A stretch of 64,000 bases of DNA, taken from assembly GCF_001440475.1 (NCBI RefSeq), contig NZ_LLYB01000101.1, forward strand, positions 64,832-128,831. Reading direction: 5' to 3'. Positions 34,480 to 42,835 of this stretch are shown piece after piece (position 1 is the stretch's first letter; each line of letters opens with the position of its first letter). Position numbers and translations under genes: made by a program. This stretch comes from Bradyrhizobium lablabi. GTDB taxonomy: Bacteria; Pseudomonadota; Alphaproteobacteria; Rhizobiales; Xanthobacteraceae. Under the pieces are notes generated by a model. It was given only the letters and a program-made list of their open reading frames with translations. It had not been told where the DNA came from and ran no database searches.

Positions 34480-34833
34480 TCACGGCAGCGATCGCTGCGT
34501 TCGCCTGAGCTTCCAGTCGAGCGCCGCGGCAACCACGAGGCCGAGCGATGCAGCCAATGCGTCGACCACGAAATCCGACATCCGGGCGTGCCGGCCTGGC
34601 GCCCAGAACTGCAGGATTTCGATCAGACCGGTGAAGGCGATGACGAGGATCGCCGTCAGCGAACGGTTGCGCGTGTAGGCCAGCCCGAAGGCGATCCCCA
34701 GCAGCAGGAAGGCAAGCGCATGTTCGCCGGTCTGTCCGAGATTCAAGTGCGGTCGCCGTTCGGCCGGTCCGAGGGTTGCGAAGGCAATGGCCGCGGCAAG
34801 GCCCCAGGCGATAAGTCGAGGGATGATCGTCAT
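34480..34833 (-). CDS. VanZ-like small membrane protein
   Basis: A 117-aa protein with about four hydrophobic segments (IIPRLIAWGLAAAIAFATLG, HALAFLLLGIAFGLAY, LTAILVIAFTGLIEILQFW and a C-terminal one). The pattern GEHALAFLLLG...EILQFWAPGRHARMSDFVVDALA is that of the VanZ-like family, whose general function is unknown (one member gives low teicoplanin resistance). The ATG at 34833 was preferred over 34851 for its family-typical N-terminus. It lies convergent to the DUF1236 gene. Confidence 0.72.
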   Translation of the reverse strand: MTIIPRLIAWGLAAAIAFATLGPAERRPHLNLGQTGEHALAFLLLGIAFGLAYTRNRSLTAILVIAFTGLIEILQFWAPGRHARMSDFVVDALAASLGLVVAAALDWKLRRTQRSLP

Positions 34834-34903
34834 CGGGACGGCATAGCACACATTCCGTGCGGTAAGTCCATACGCACGATCGAGGCAATGTGTGGTTAAT
34901 CCC

Positions 34904-35518
34904 TCAGAGCGGCTCCCGTACGCCCATACCGTGCATGAAGCGCTCCCGGATCTGCACGGGATCGCGGCGGGTGGTCCCTGTGCCCGGCTTGTCGTCGATG
35001 CGCACGCCGATCAGCGTCGGGCCTGCGGCCGACAGGGATTGCTCGATCAGGCGCTCGAAATCGTCCTCGTCCGCCGCCCAGGTGCTATTGGTGAGTCCGC
35101 TCGCGACCGCGATGGCAACGAGGTCGGCGACGGCGGCGCCTGGCGTCGGTTGCGCGCCGGTGATCTGGTAGATGCCGTTGTCCATCACCACCATGGTGAG
35201 GTTTTTCGGAGCAAGCGTCGCGATCGTCGAGAGCGATCCCAACTGCATCAGCAGCGAGCCGTCGCCTTCGAGCGCGAACACGCGACGGTCCGGTTGCGCC
35301 AGCGCGACGCCGAGCGCGATCGGGAAGGCGAGGCCCATGCTGCCGAGCATGTAGAAATTCTGCGGCCGGTGGCCGGCGGCCCACAGGTCGAAATTGGTGT
35401 TGCCGATGCCGCCGATCACGGCTTCCTCGTTCTTCAGTTTCGCGATCAGCCGCGAGGTGAGGTCGAAGCGGTTCATCACCTGGGTGTTGCGGGCAGGGGT
35501 GTCGTTGGTGGTGCTCAT
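34904..35518 (-). CDS. ThDP-dependent decarboxylase, small (PP-domain) subunit, ComE-like
   Basis: A 204-aa C-terminal-type ThDP half-enzyme. The ThDP motif GDGSLLMQLGSLSTIA...MDNGIYQITG and LGSMGLAFPIALGVALAQPD fit the beta subunit of sulfopyruvate decarboxylase or phosphonopyruvate decarboxylase-like enzymes. The partner subunit lies immediately upstream. The start is either ATG 35518 or the GTG at 35530 that overlaps the partner's stop (GTGA). The true 2-oxoacid substrate is unknown; no sulfopyruvate or phosphonate gene adjoins it. Confidence 0.78.
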   Translation of the reverse strand: MSTTNDTPARNTQVMNRFDLTSRLIAKLKNEEAVIGGIGNTNFDLWAAGHRPQNFYMLGSMGLAFPIALGVALAQPDRRVFALEGDGSLLMQLGSLSTIATLAPKNLTMVVMDNGIYQITGAQPTPGAAVADLVAIAVASGLTNSTWAADEDDFERLIEQSLSAAGPTLIGVRIDDKPGTGTTRRDPVQIRERFMHGMGVREPL

Positions 35519-35526
35519 GAGATCGC

Positions 35527-36081
35527 TCACTTGTCGAAGGCCTTGCCGCCGGTCAAAAGCGGCGAGAGGATCAGCGCCACCGGCGCCTGCGTGGTGACGG
35601 CCTGCTTGATGGAGCGGTCGGCGATGAATTCGAGTTCATCCAGTCGGGTGATGGTGTGGTGCTCCATCGCCAGCGAATCCAGCACCGGGCGCATGGTGCG
35701 GCACACCAGCGACTGACCGTAATTGAATTCGCCGAGCGTGCCGCGCTCGGAGACGAACATGATCAGCGGGATCTGATAGGGGATCGCCAGCGAGGCCAGC
35801 ACGTTCGCGAGCGTCGCAAAACCCGATGTCTGCATCAGCACTGCGCTCCGCATGCCGCCCATCCAGGCGCCGGAGACGATGCCGACTGCTTCCTCCTCGC
35901 GCGCGGTGGCGAAGGTCGTAAAAAACGGGTCGGCGTGCAGGTTCTTGATCAGCGGCGTCAGGACGCGGTCGGGCACGTAGGGGACGAGGCGGACATCGTT
36001 GCGCTTGAGGGTCTGCAGCACGATGCCGTGCCAGCTCTTCTCAGAGGTTTCGGGCGAGGTTTTTTCCTCCGCAACCGCCAT
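35527..36081 (-). CDS. ThDP-dependent decarboxylase, large (PYR-domain) subunit, ComD-like
   Basis: A 184-aa N-terminal-type ThDP half-enzyme with VRLVPYVPDRVLTPLIKN, FATAREEEAVGIVSGAWMGG (the Glu contacts the ThDP pyrimidine) and VLMQTSGFATLANVLAS. Together with the next gene it forms a heteromeric 2-oxoacid decarboxylase. The ATG at 36081 has AAGGAG 8 bases upstream; longer in-frame codons run into the intergenic region. It is transcribed away from a D-2-hydroxyacid dehydrogenase, whose product could be the keto acid it decarboxylates. Confidence 0.78.
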   Translation of the reverse strand: MAVAEEKTSPETSEKSWHGIVLQTLKRNDVRLVPYVPDRVLTPLIKNLHADPFFTTFATAREEEAVGIVSGAWMGGMRSAVLMQTSGFATLANVLASLAIPYQIPLIMFVSERGTLGEFNYGQSLVCRTMRPVLDSLAMEHHTITRLDELEFIADRSIKQAVTTQAPVALILSPLLTGGKAFDK

Positions 36082-36417
36082 TTTTGGTCTCCTTACCCGC
36101 GACATCTTTCGTTCGCGCTCATCCCTGGAACGGCAAAACTTGACGCCATCGGCGGGATTGTCAACATGTCCTGATCGTATCCTGCTCTGCGCCCCGCGCC
36201 GCTTCAGCCAGCATGCGACCATATGAGATAAACAAGAAAGAAATCGGGAGGGGTGCCATGGCTGGATGTGTCCGGACTGCTGCCAGTACGGCGGCGCTGG
36301 CGGCCGTATCCACTCTGCCCATACTTCCACCGAGACTTGCACCCTGATCTGCTCGCGAGCGGCCACCCGTCGAACCACAAGCTCCACGTTCTTCCGACCT
36401 GAAAGTTGCCAAGGAAA
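36082..36417. other. divergent intergenic region, ComDE-like genes / D-2-hydroxyacid dehydrogenase
   Basis: A 336-base region between divergent genes. TTGAC and GTCAA form an interrupted inverted repeat around 36142-36165. A 29-codon reading frame at 36258-36347 has a strong GGGAGGGG site. No recognisable operator family and no copy of the oxalate operator. Confidence 0.45.
36258..36347 (+). CDS. possible 29-aa small protein
   Basis: ATG to TGA, starting MAGCVRTAASTAALAAVSTL, with GGGAGGGG 5 bases before the start. It is Ala-rich and hydrophobic, and may be a leader peptide of the downstream dehydrogenase or chance. It lies 71 bases before that gene's ATG. No homologue is recognised. Confidence 0.3.
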   Translation: MAGCVRTAASTAALAAVSTLPILPPRLAP

Positions 36418-37467
36418 ATGACCGTCAACAACAAGCGCGTGTTTTATGTCAAATATCTCGCCCACGAGATCTATGTCGATATCTTGAAGGCGCGCGCCGA
36501 TGTGCGGCTCGACCGGCTGGAAAACGACAGCCCCGACACGGTCGCGGCGCCGATCCTGTCGGCGGCGCATGCCTATCAGGTCGGGGCTGCGCGCGACGAG
36601 ATCGCGAAGCATTTCCACGTCGACCAGGACCTGTTGCGGCGGGCGCCGAACCTTCTGATCGTCTCCTCGAATGGTGCGGGCTTCGATCCCGTGGATGTCG
36701 ATGCCTGCACGGCGGCCGGTGTGCTCGTCGTCAATCAAACCGGCGGCAATGCCAATTCGGTCGCCGAGCATGCGCTCGGCATGATGCTGACGCTGTCCAA
36801 GCGCATCCTCGAATCCGACCGCGCGCTGCGACGCGAGGCCAATGTTAATCGGAACTCACTGATCGGCAACGAGGTGCAGGGCAAGACGGTCGGCATCGTC
36901 GGCATCGGCAATGTCGGCCGCCGCATCGCCGAGCTCTGCAAGGGCCTCTTGCATATGAAGGTGATCGCTTACGATCCCTATCTGAGCGCGGAAGAAATCG
37001 CCGCCCGCGGCGGCGAAAAGGTCGAGCTGCGCGACCTGATGCAGCGCTCGGATTTCGTTTCAATTTCCTGCCCGCTCACCAAGGACAACCGCCGCATGAT
37101 CGGCGCGCGCGAGTTTGCGCTGATGCAGCCGCACGCATTCTTCGTCACCACGGCGCGCGGCTTCATTCACGACGAGGAGGCGCTGTATGATGCGCTGCGC
37201 GACAAGCGCATCGCCGGCGCCGGCCTCGATGTCTGGGACAAGGAGCCGCCGCCGCCGCAGCATCCGCTGCTGCAGTTCGACAACGTGCTGGCGAGCCCGC
37301 ACACGGCGGGTGTGACCAGGGAAGCGCGCATCAACATGGGCAAGATCGCCGCCGAGCAGATTCTCGATGCGCTCGACGGCAAGCGGCCGCCGCGCATCGT
37401 CAACCCCGAGGTGTGGCCCGATTACGCCAAGCGCTTCGAGCGGACGTTCGGATTTGCGCCGAAATAG
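36418..37467 (+). CDS. D-2-hydroxyacid dehydrogenase (NAD-dependent)
   Basis: A 349-aa protein of the phosphoglycerate-dehydrogenase superfamily. NAD loop VGIVGIGNVGRRIAELCKG, catalytic Arg in TTARGFIHDE, Glu in VWDKEPPPP and His in ASPHTAGVT are all present. The ATG at 36418 has AAGGA just upstream; the TTG at 36406 was rejected. It is followed within 24 bases by an alpha/beta hydrolase and then an SDR. The three read as a small catabolic operon divergent from the ThDP decarboxylase pair. Exact substrate unknown. Confidence 0.87.
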   Translation: MTVNNKRVFYVKYLAHEIYVDILKARADVRLDRLENDSPDTVAAPILSAAHAYQVGAARDEIAKHFHVDQDLLRRAPNLLIVSSNGAGFDPVDVDACTAAGVLVVNQTGGNANSVAEHALGMMLTLSKRILESDRALRREANVNRNSLIGNEVQGKTVGIVGIGNVGRRIAELCKGLLHMKVIAYDPYLSAEEIAARGGEKVELRDLMQRSDFVSISCPLTKDNRRMIGAREFALMQPHAFFVTTARGFIHDEEALYDALRDKRIAGAGLDVWDKEPPPPQHPLLQFDNVLASPHTAGVTREARINMGKIAAEQILDALDGKRPPRIVNPEVWPDYAKRFERTFGFAPK

Positions 37468-37491
37468 GCCGTCACCGCTGCGAGAGACACG

Positions 37492-38364
37492 ATGGCCGAA
37501 CCGGCAGATCGCTTTTACGAGTCGCAGGGGCTGCGGCTGCACTATGTCGACTGGGGCAATGAAACCGCGCCGCCATTGATCCTGGTCCATGGCGGCCTCG
37601 ACCACTGCCGCAACTGGGATGCGATTGCGCGAGAATTGCAGCCGCATTTTCATATCGTGGCGCCCGATCTGCGCGGGCACGGCGATTCCGAATGGGCGAA
37701 GGGCAGCAGCTACAGCCTGACCGACCATGTCTATGACCTTACCCGGCTGATGCGTTTCGCGGAATTGCGGGATGCAGCGATTGTCGGCCATTCGATGGGC
37801 GGCATGGTCGCGCTGGCCTACGCCGGGACCTATCCGGAGCAGGTGTCGCGTCTCGGCGTGCTCGACGGCGCATTCCTTTCAGGCTCGCAGCCGGCGCCGA
37901 TTCACGAACAGATGACGCGCTGGATCAACCAGCTCGACCGCATTGCGGAGCGTCAGGAGAGTACGTTCCGCAATATCGAGGAGGCCGCGCAGCGGCTTTC
38001 AACACGCAACAAGCGGCTGACGCCGGCATTGGCGCTTCATCTTGCCAGCCATGGCGTCCGGAAAGGTACTGATGGCCTCTACCGCTGGAAGTTCGACCAT
38101 TATCAGCGGGCGAGGGCGCCGTACCGGCTGTCGTCGGACGAATATGTCGCCCTGTGGTCGCGCATCGCCTGTCCGACGCTGTTGATGTGGGGCGACGAAA
38201 GCTTTCTGCCGGACCCCGAAGGCCTGCTCGCGCATTTCAAACAGGCCGAACTGGTGAAGATCGCAGGCGCCGGGCACTGGCTTCACCACGACAGGCCCAA
38301 AGAAGTTTTGGGTTCGCTGCGCAAACTTCTTGGCGCGCAGCAGGCCGCGCAAAATTTGGGATAA
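37492..38364 (+). CDS. alpha/beta-fold hydrolase
   Basis: A 290-aa hydrolase with the oxyanion segment LILVHGGLDHC, VAPDLRGHGDSEW, nucleophile elbow GHSMGGMVA (Ser about 101), acid region LLMWGDESFLPDPE and His in AGAGHWLHHDRP. It most resembles ester, lactone or C-C bond hydrolases of meta-cleavage type. No signal peptide. It sits 24 bases after the dehydrogenase and 6 bases before the SDR gene, so it is co-transcribed with both. Confidence 0.85.
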   Translation: MAEPADRFYESQGLRLHYVDWGNETAPPLILVHGGLDHCRNWDAIARELQPHFHIVAPDLRGHGDSEWAKGSSYSLTDHVYDLTRLMRFAELRDAAIVGHSMGGMVALAYAGTYPEQVSRLGVLDGAFLSGSQPAPIHEQMTRWINQLDRIAERQESTFRNIEEAAQRLSTRNKRLTPALALHLASHGVRKGTDGLYRWKFDHYQRARAPYRLSSDEYVALWSRIACPTLLMWGDESFLPDPEGLLAHFKQAELVKIAGAGHWLHHDRPKEVLGSLRKLLGAQQAAQNLG

Positions 38365-38370
38365 GAGATC

Positions 38371-39207
38371 ATGTCAGACAAAATTCGCTATGTGCGCCAG
38401 CTCAGCGCGGAATCTACGGGCGAGGCGCCGGGCCGCGGACGGCTTCAGGGCCGCAAGATTCTGGTCGTCGGCGGCGGGCAGCGGACGTTCGATGCCGCCA
38501 CCGATCCTGTCGGAAACGGCCGGGCGATGTCGCTGCTGTTTGCGCGGGAAGGGGCGCAGGTTGCGGTCGCCGACGTGAACCGGGCCAGCGCCGACGATAC
38601 CGTCCAGCGCATCGTTGCCGAGGGTGGCAAGGCCTTTTCGATCGAAGCCGACATTTCGCGCGAAGACTCCGTGAACCGGATGATCGACGAGGCGCGGGAG
38701 GGACTCGGCGGGTTCGACGGCATGGTGCTCAATGTCGGCATCGGCGTTGGCGCGCTCGGTCTCGAAGGGGTCGATCTCAAGGAATGGAACGACACGTTTG
38801 CGGTCAACCTGACCGGGCCGATGCTCTGCTGCCGCAAGGCGCTCAAGCATATCGCCGATGGTTCCTCGATCGTGTTCATCTCGTCGATCGCAGCGCTTCG
38901 TTCCGGCTCGCAATTGATAGCCTATGACACGTCGAAGGCGGCGCTCGGCGGCCTGATGCGCAATGTCGCCAAGGAAGGTGCCCGGCGCGGCATCCGCGCC
39001 AACACCATCTGCCCCGGCCTGGTCGACACGCCGCTCGGCCGCCACACCAGCGCCGGCCGGCCGTCGCGAAGTGCGGCGGGCGTACCGTTCGGGCGGATGG
39101 CGACGGGCTGGGAAATCGCCTATGCGGCGCTGTTCTTCATTTCCGACGAGAGTGTCTACGTTAATGCCCAGACGCTGGCGGTCGACAGCGGCATCACCGG
39201 ATTATAG
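38371..39207 (+). CDS. short-chain dehydrogenase/reductase
   Basis: A 278-aa classical SDR: coenzyme loop KILVVGGGQRTFDAATDPVG (a longer, altered TGxxxGxG region), Asp in VAVADVNRAS pointing to NAD, the NNAG-equivalent VLNVGIGVG, catalytic Ser in VFISSIAAL and YDTSK with the Tyr and Lys, and C-terminal VNAQTLAVDSGITG. The unusual VLNVG in place of NNAG and the stretched glycine loop set it slightly apart. Last gene of the 36418-39207 operon. Substrate unknown. Confidence 0.85.
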   Translation: MSDKIRYVRQLSAESTGEAPGRGRLQGRKILVVGGGQRTFDAATDPVGNGRAMSLLFAREGAQVAVADVNRASADDTVQRIVAEGGKAFSIEADISREDSVNRMIDEAREGLGGFDGMVLNVGIGVGALGLEGVDLKEWNDTFAVNLTGPMLCCRKALKHIADGSSIVFISSIAALRSGSQLIAYDTSKAALGGLMRNVAKEGARRGIRANTICPGLVDTPLGRHTSAGRPSRSAAGVPFGRMATGWEIAYAALFFISDESVYVNAQTLAVDSGITGL

Positions 39208-39371
39208 GTCCGAAACGGACGAGAAAATTTCCTCCGCCAGCGGAGCGTTCACGGCAATAATTCCACTGCCAAATGGCGCTCCAACGAAGCACGCATTGCT
39301 ATTTTCCCTGACATCTCGACTACTTAGCCACGAGAGACCATTTTCCGTGTGCGCCTTGCCCCCCGGCGCAT

Positions 39372-39494
39372 ATGGAAGACGAAGAGATGCGACAGGTTCG
39401 TTCATTGCTGAGCAGCGCGTCCTCCCGGATCGGCCGCCGGTTGTCCCAGATCGTGGCTATCGCGGCCGCCAGCCTGCCGTCCGCCGGCGCTTAA
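39372..39494 (+). CDS. possible 40-aa small protein
   Basis: ATG to TAA. The peptide begins MEDEEMRQVRSLLSSASSR and ends in an Ala-rich hydrophobic tail (QIVAIAAASLPSAGA). The ribosome-binding site is weak. It fills most of the gap between the SDR gene and the convergent aminotransferase. It could be real, or a remnant of a larger gene. No family recognised. Confidence 0.3.
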   Translation: MEDEEMRQVRSLLSSASSRIGRRLSQIVAIAAASLPSAGA

Positions 39495-39502
39495 GTCGCT
39501 CC

Positions 39503-40792
39503 TTATTGCTCTGACATCACCTCCAGTTCGGCCAGCGCCTGATCGAGGCGCTGGATGAGCATGTCTGCGTGTTCCGTGCCGAACACCAGCGGCGGCCGGA
39601 TCTTGAGCACGTTGCCATGCGGGCCGGCCGAACTGATCAGCACGCGTCGCTCGCGTAACAGGTTTACGATGCGCGTGGCCTCCGCCGTGGCAGGTGTGCC
39701 GTTCGGCCCACCGCTTCGCAACTCGACGCCGACGAACAGGCCGGAGCCACGTACCCCGGCGATCAATGGGTGTCGCGCCTGCAAGCCCTTGATGAGCTTG
39801 ATTAGATAAGCGCCGGTGTCCCGCGCATTCTCCACCAATCCCTCTGCAGCGATCACGTCGAGAACCGCAATGCCGGCCGATGCCGAAACCGGGTTGCCGC
39901 CGAAAGTGTTGAAGTAGCGCGACCTTCGGCCGAACTCCGCCAGAAGTTCCGGGCGCGCGGCCATGCCGGCGACGGGATGGCCGTTGCCCATCGGCTTGCC
40001 CATGGTGACCAGATCAGGCACGAGGCCGTGGCGCGCAAAACCCCACATCCCTTCGCCGCAGCGGCCGAAGCCGGGCTGCACTTCGTCGGCAATGAACAGC
40101 GCGCCGGCGGCACGTGTGGCCTCGACCGCCGGCCGCAGGAAGCCGGGCGGATCGGCGAATACGCCGTCGCTTGAAAAGATCGTATCGACCAGCAGCGCTG
40201 CCGGGCGGATGCCGCTCCTCTTCATGTCCTCCAGGGCGGCGCTGACGTGCCCGGCAAAGATTTCAGTGGCGTTCTCGCCCGAACCCGGCGCCGGTATCAG
40301 TCGCGCGTGACTTCCTTGCGGAAGTGGCAGCCCGAGCGAAGGCGACAGTTCCGTCAGCGCGCTGGTGACGCCGTGATAGGCGTTTGCGGTGACGATGAAG
40401 CCGGTGCCGCCGGTGCAGGTTCGCGCTACCCGAAGCGCGAGGTCATTGGCCTCGCTGCCGGTGCAGGTGAACATGACGTGGCCGATCTGGTGCGGAAATG
40501 TCGCCAGCAGCCGTTCTGCGAAGTCGAGCACGGTCTCATGCAAATAGCGTGTATGGGTGTTGAGCACGCCGGCCTGCCGCGCAATCGCCTGCACGACGTG
40601 CGGGTGGCAGTGCCCGACGGAGGCTACGTTGTTGTAGGCGTCGAGATAACGATGTCCTGAAGCGTCGTACAGCCAGACGCCTTCGCCGCGGACGAATTGC
40701 ACCGGCTGTTCGTAGAACAGCCGGTATGCCGGACCGAGCAGGCGATTGCGGCGCGCGATCAGGTCTTGTGTGGCCTCGTCGGCGGCGGACAT
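39503..40792 (-). CDS. class III aminotransferase family protein; phospho-lyase-like
   Basis: A 429-aa PLP enzyme. VGHCHPHVV, CTGSEANDLALRVAR, the DE-V motif FIADEVQPGFGR and the PLP-Lys in TMGKPMGNGHPVAG identify class III. The overall sequence resembles the ethanolamine-phosphate / 5-phosphohydroxylysine phospho-lyase branch (AGXT2L type), which eliminates phosphate and ammonia from a phosphorylated amino alcohol. The immediately upstream kinase (4 bases away) has the matching hydroxylysine-kinase-like type. Together they suggest kinase-then-lyase degradation of an amino alcohol; the substrate is inferred only. GGAG precedes the ATG by 7 bases. Last gene of the operon. Confidence 0.82.
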   Translation of the reverse strand: MSAADEATQDLIARRNRLLGPAYRLFYEQPVQFVRGEGVWLYDASGHRYLDAYNNVASVGHCHPHVVQAIARQAGVLNTHTRYLHETVLDFAERLLATFPHQIGHVMFTCTGSEANDLALRVARTCTGGTGFIVTANAYHGVTSALTELSPSLGLPLPQGSHARLIPAPGSGENATEIFAGHVSAALEDMKRSGIRPAALLVDTIFSSDGVFADPPGFLRPAVEATRAAGALFIADEVQPGFGRCGEGMWGFARHGLVPDLVTMGKPMGNGHPVAGMAARPELLAEFGRRSRYFNTFGGNPVSASAGIAVLDVIAAEGLVENARDTGAYLIKLIKGLQARHPLIAGVRGSGLFVGVELRSGGPNGTPATAEATRIVNLLRERRVLISSAGPHGNVLKIRPPLVFGTEHADMLIQRLDQALAELEVMSEQ

Positions 40793-40796
40793 CTCG

Positions 40797-41873
40797 TTAC
40801 TCCAGATGGCAGGCGCGCTGGATCTGAAATCTCGCCTGGTCCCGCGAGAGTTTCACCATGCGCTGTAGCCGCGCCCAGGCCGCGGCATTGTTGCGCAGAA
40901 TGTAGTTCCGGTTAGCAGGATAACGGGCGGCGCGCCAAGTGCTGATGACGACCGTCATGGCCATACGCGTGGCGATCAGGTCGAACAGCACGTCGAGTTC
41001 GGCCCGCTCGAGCGACAGCACGGCATGATAGGCCGCGATCATCTCGCAGGCCGGAGCCAGCGGATCGTCGTTGTCGGCAACCTGATAGGCAGCCGTGATC
41101 GCGAGGTCGTTTACTCGCGCCGTGCAGGTGAGGTCGCCGAAATCGATGATACCGGCAACGCCAGCGCAGGTTTCGGGATCGACGACGACATTGTGCGGGT
41201 TGAGGTCATTGTGCACGGGCTGGCTGGGCAACTGCGCAAGCACTGGCAGCGCGTAGGCCTTGAAACCGCCGAGAACGTCCTCGATCAGGCCGCGCCGCTC
41301 AGCTGGAACGGCGTCGACCAGGTGATGCACTTCGGCGGCGTGCTGCAGGTCCCACAGCAGTTTGTGATTGGCGCCGTGATGACTGAAGTCGGAAAGGCCT
41401 CGCGCCAGCCGCGCGGCGCAGCGCCCGAGATCGCGCCGCAGGGCAGCCGATCCTGTCACCGCATGCATCGGCGTTCCCGAAAGGAATGACAACAGGCGCA
41501 CGACCCGCGTCGAGCCGTCGTCGAACGCAATATCCAGTTCGGTCATGCCGTTCCGCGCCGGAAAGATCCGCGGCACCGGCAAGTCGGGATCTGTGGCCGC
41601 GAGGTGAAGCAGGGCTTCCGTCTGCAGGTTGGTCACCGCGCGGTCTTCCGCGGGATTGGCAATCTTCAGGACATATTCGCGTCCGCTCAGCGAGCGCAGC
41701 CGAAAATTCTGGTCGCGCTCGCTGTCGAGCCGGTGCACGGCGGCGATCAGGCCGTAATGCTCGGCCGCCAGCCGTTGCGCCTGCACTTCCGGGATGGCGG
41801 ACGCGGCGCGTAGCGTGTCGATGGGGTGAGCGGTAGCGGTCGTGGCAGACGAGTCCGGCACTTGAATATTCAT
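40797..41873 (-). CDS. phosphotransferase (APH / hydroxylysine-kinase-like)
   Basis: A 358-aa small-molecule kinase of the aminoglycoside-phosphotransferase fold: QNFRLRSLSGREYVLKIANP with the ATP-binding Lys, catalytic HNDLNPHNVVVD and metal-binding IIDFGDLT. Proteins of this shape paired with a class III phospho-lyase act as hydroxylysine or ethanolamine-type kinases. It lies between the GhrA-like reductase (9 bases) and the aminotransferase (4 bases), so translation is probably coupled. The acceptor alcohol is unproven. Confidence 0.82.
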   Translation of the reverse strand: MNIQVPDSSATTATAHPIDTLRAASAIPEVQAQRLAAEHYGLIAAVHRLDSERDQNFRLRSLSGREYVLKIANPAEDRAVTNLQTEALLHLAATDPDLPVPRIFPARNGMTELDIAFDDGSTRVVRLLSFLSGTPMHAVTGSAALRRDLGRCAARLARGLSDFSHHGANHKLLWDLQHAAEVHHLVDAVPAERRGLIEDVLGGFKAYALPVLAQLPSQPVHNDLNPHNVVVDPETCAGVAGIIDFGDLTCTARVNDLAITAAYQVADNDDPLAPACEMIAAYHAVLSLERAELDVLFDLIATRMAMTVVISTWRAARYPANRNYILRNNAAAWARLQRMVKLSRDQARFQIQRACHLE

Positions 41874-41882
41874 TGGTCTTGC

Positions 41883-42818
41883 TCAATAGCCGCGTGCGCG
41901 GTCGATGGAGTGCGGCGGCCGGCGGCCGGCCCGTATCGCTTCCGCGGTGGCGCGAAACGTCGCGCCGATCGCCTCCACGCTCACCTCGCAGGCGTCGTGC
42001 GGGGTGACGACAATGCGGGGATGCCGCCAGAACGGATGGCGCGGCGCCAGCGGCTCGGTTGCGAACACGTCGAGCGCAGCACCGGCCAACTGGCCGCTCT
42101 CCAGCGCGGCGAGCAGGTCGGCTTCGACCAGGTGCTCGCCGCGGCCGACCTGGATCAGGTAGCCGCCGCGATACATCCGGGCGAATGTCGTGCGGTTGAG
42201 GATGCCCCGGGTCTCTGGCGTCAGCGGCAGCAGGTTCACCAAAACCTCGGTCTGGCCGAGCATGGCATCGAGACCGGCGGCGCCGGCGAAGCCGCTTATG
42301 CCCGGCGGCGTCTCCTTTGCAGTCCGGCTCCACGCCATGACCGGGAAACCGAGTTGCGCGAGATCGGTGGCTACCGTGCGGCCAATCTCGCCAAATCCCA
42401 AAATGCCGACCGGCACATCCTGCGCTCGGCGAAGGGCCAGACGCTGCCAGCGTTCCTCGCGCTGCTGTGCCTGATAGGCCGCAAATCTTCGTTGATGGCC
42501 GATGACGTGCCAGGCCACAAAACCCGACATCATCTGCGCCTGCGCGGGATCGACGACGCGGATCACTTCGACATCGGGACGCAGGCTGGGGCAGGTCAGG
42601 ATGTTGTCGACGCCGGCGCCGATCGAACAGACCGCCTGCAGATTGGGGTAGTGATCGAATGCATCGTCCGGCGGGTGCCAGGCCACGGCAAGGCGGATGT
42701 CCGTGGCGGGCCCATGGTGCGGATGATTGACGATTTCGATGCGACCGGCGGCACGGAGGAATTGCGCGCCGAGATATCCGCGGAGATCGAGGCTCTTACT
42801 GACGAGAACACAGCGCAT
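41883..42818 (-). CDS. glyoxylate/hydroxypyruvate reductase A-like D-2-hydroxyacid dehydrogenase
   Basis: A 311-aa reductase of the GhrA type. VGILGFGEIGRTVATDLAQL is the NAD(P) loop, VGRGEHLVEADLL contains the catalytic Arg, and HP-x-W...VTPHDA the catalytic His; Glu lies in ATEPL. GhrA enzymes reduce glyoxylate, hydroxypyruvate and related 2-oxoacids. Within this operon it would reduce an oxo acid or aldehyde-acid produced further along the pathway. It follows the ABC ATPase gene by 17 bases. Confidence 0.86.
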   Translation of the reverse strand: MRCVLVSKSLDLRGYLGAQFLRAAGRIEIVNHPHHGPATDIRLAVAWHPPDDAFDHYPNLQAVCSIGAGVDNILTCPSLRPDVEVIRVVDPAQAQMMSGFVAWHVIGHQRRFAAYQAQQREERWQRLALRRAQDVPVGILGFGEIGRTVATDLAQLGFPVMAWSRTAKETPPGISGFAGAAGLDAMLGQTEVLVNLLPLTPETRGILNRTTFARMYRGGYLIQVGRGEHLVEADLLAALESGQLAGAALDVFATEPLAPRHPFWRHPRIVVTPHDACEVSVEAIGATFRATAEAIRAGRRPPHSIDRARGY

Positions 42819-42835
42819 CGTTCAGGCGGCCCCGT

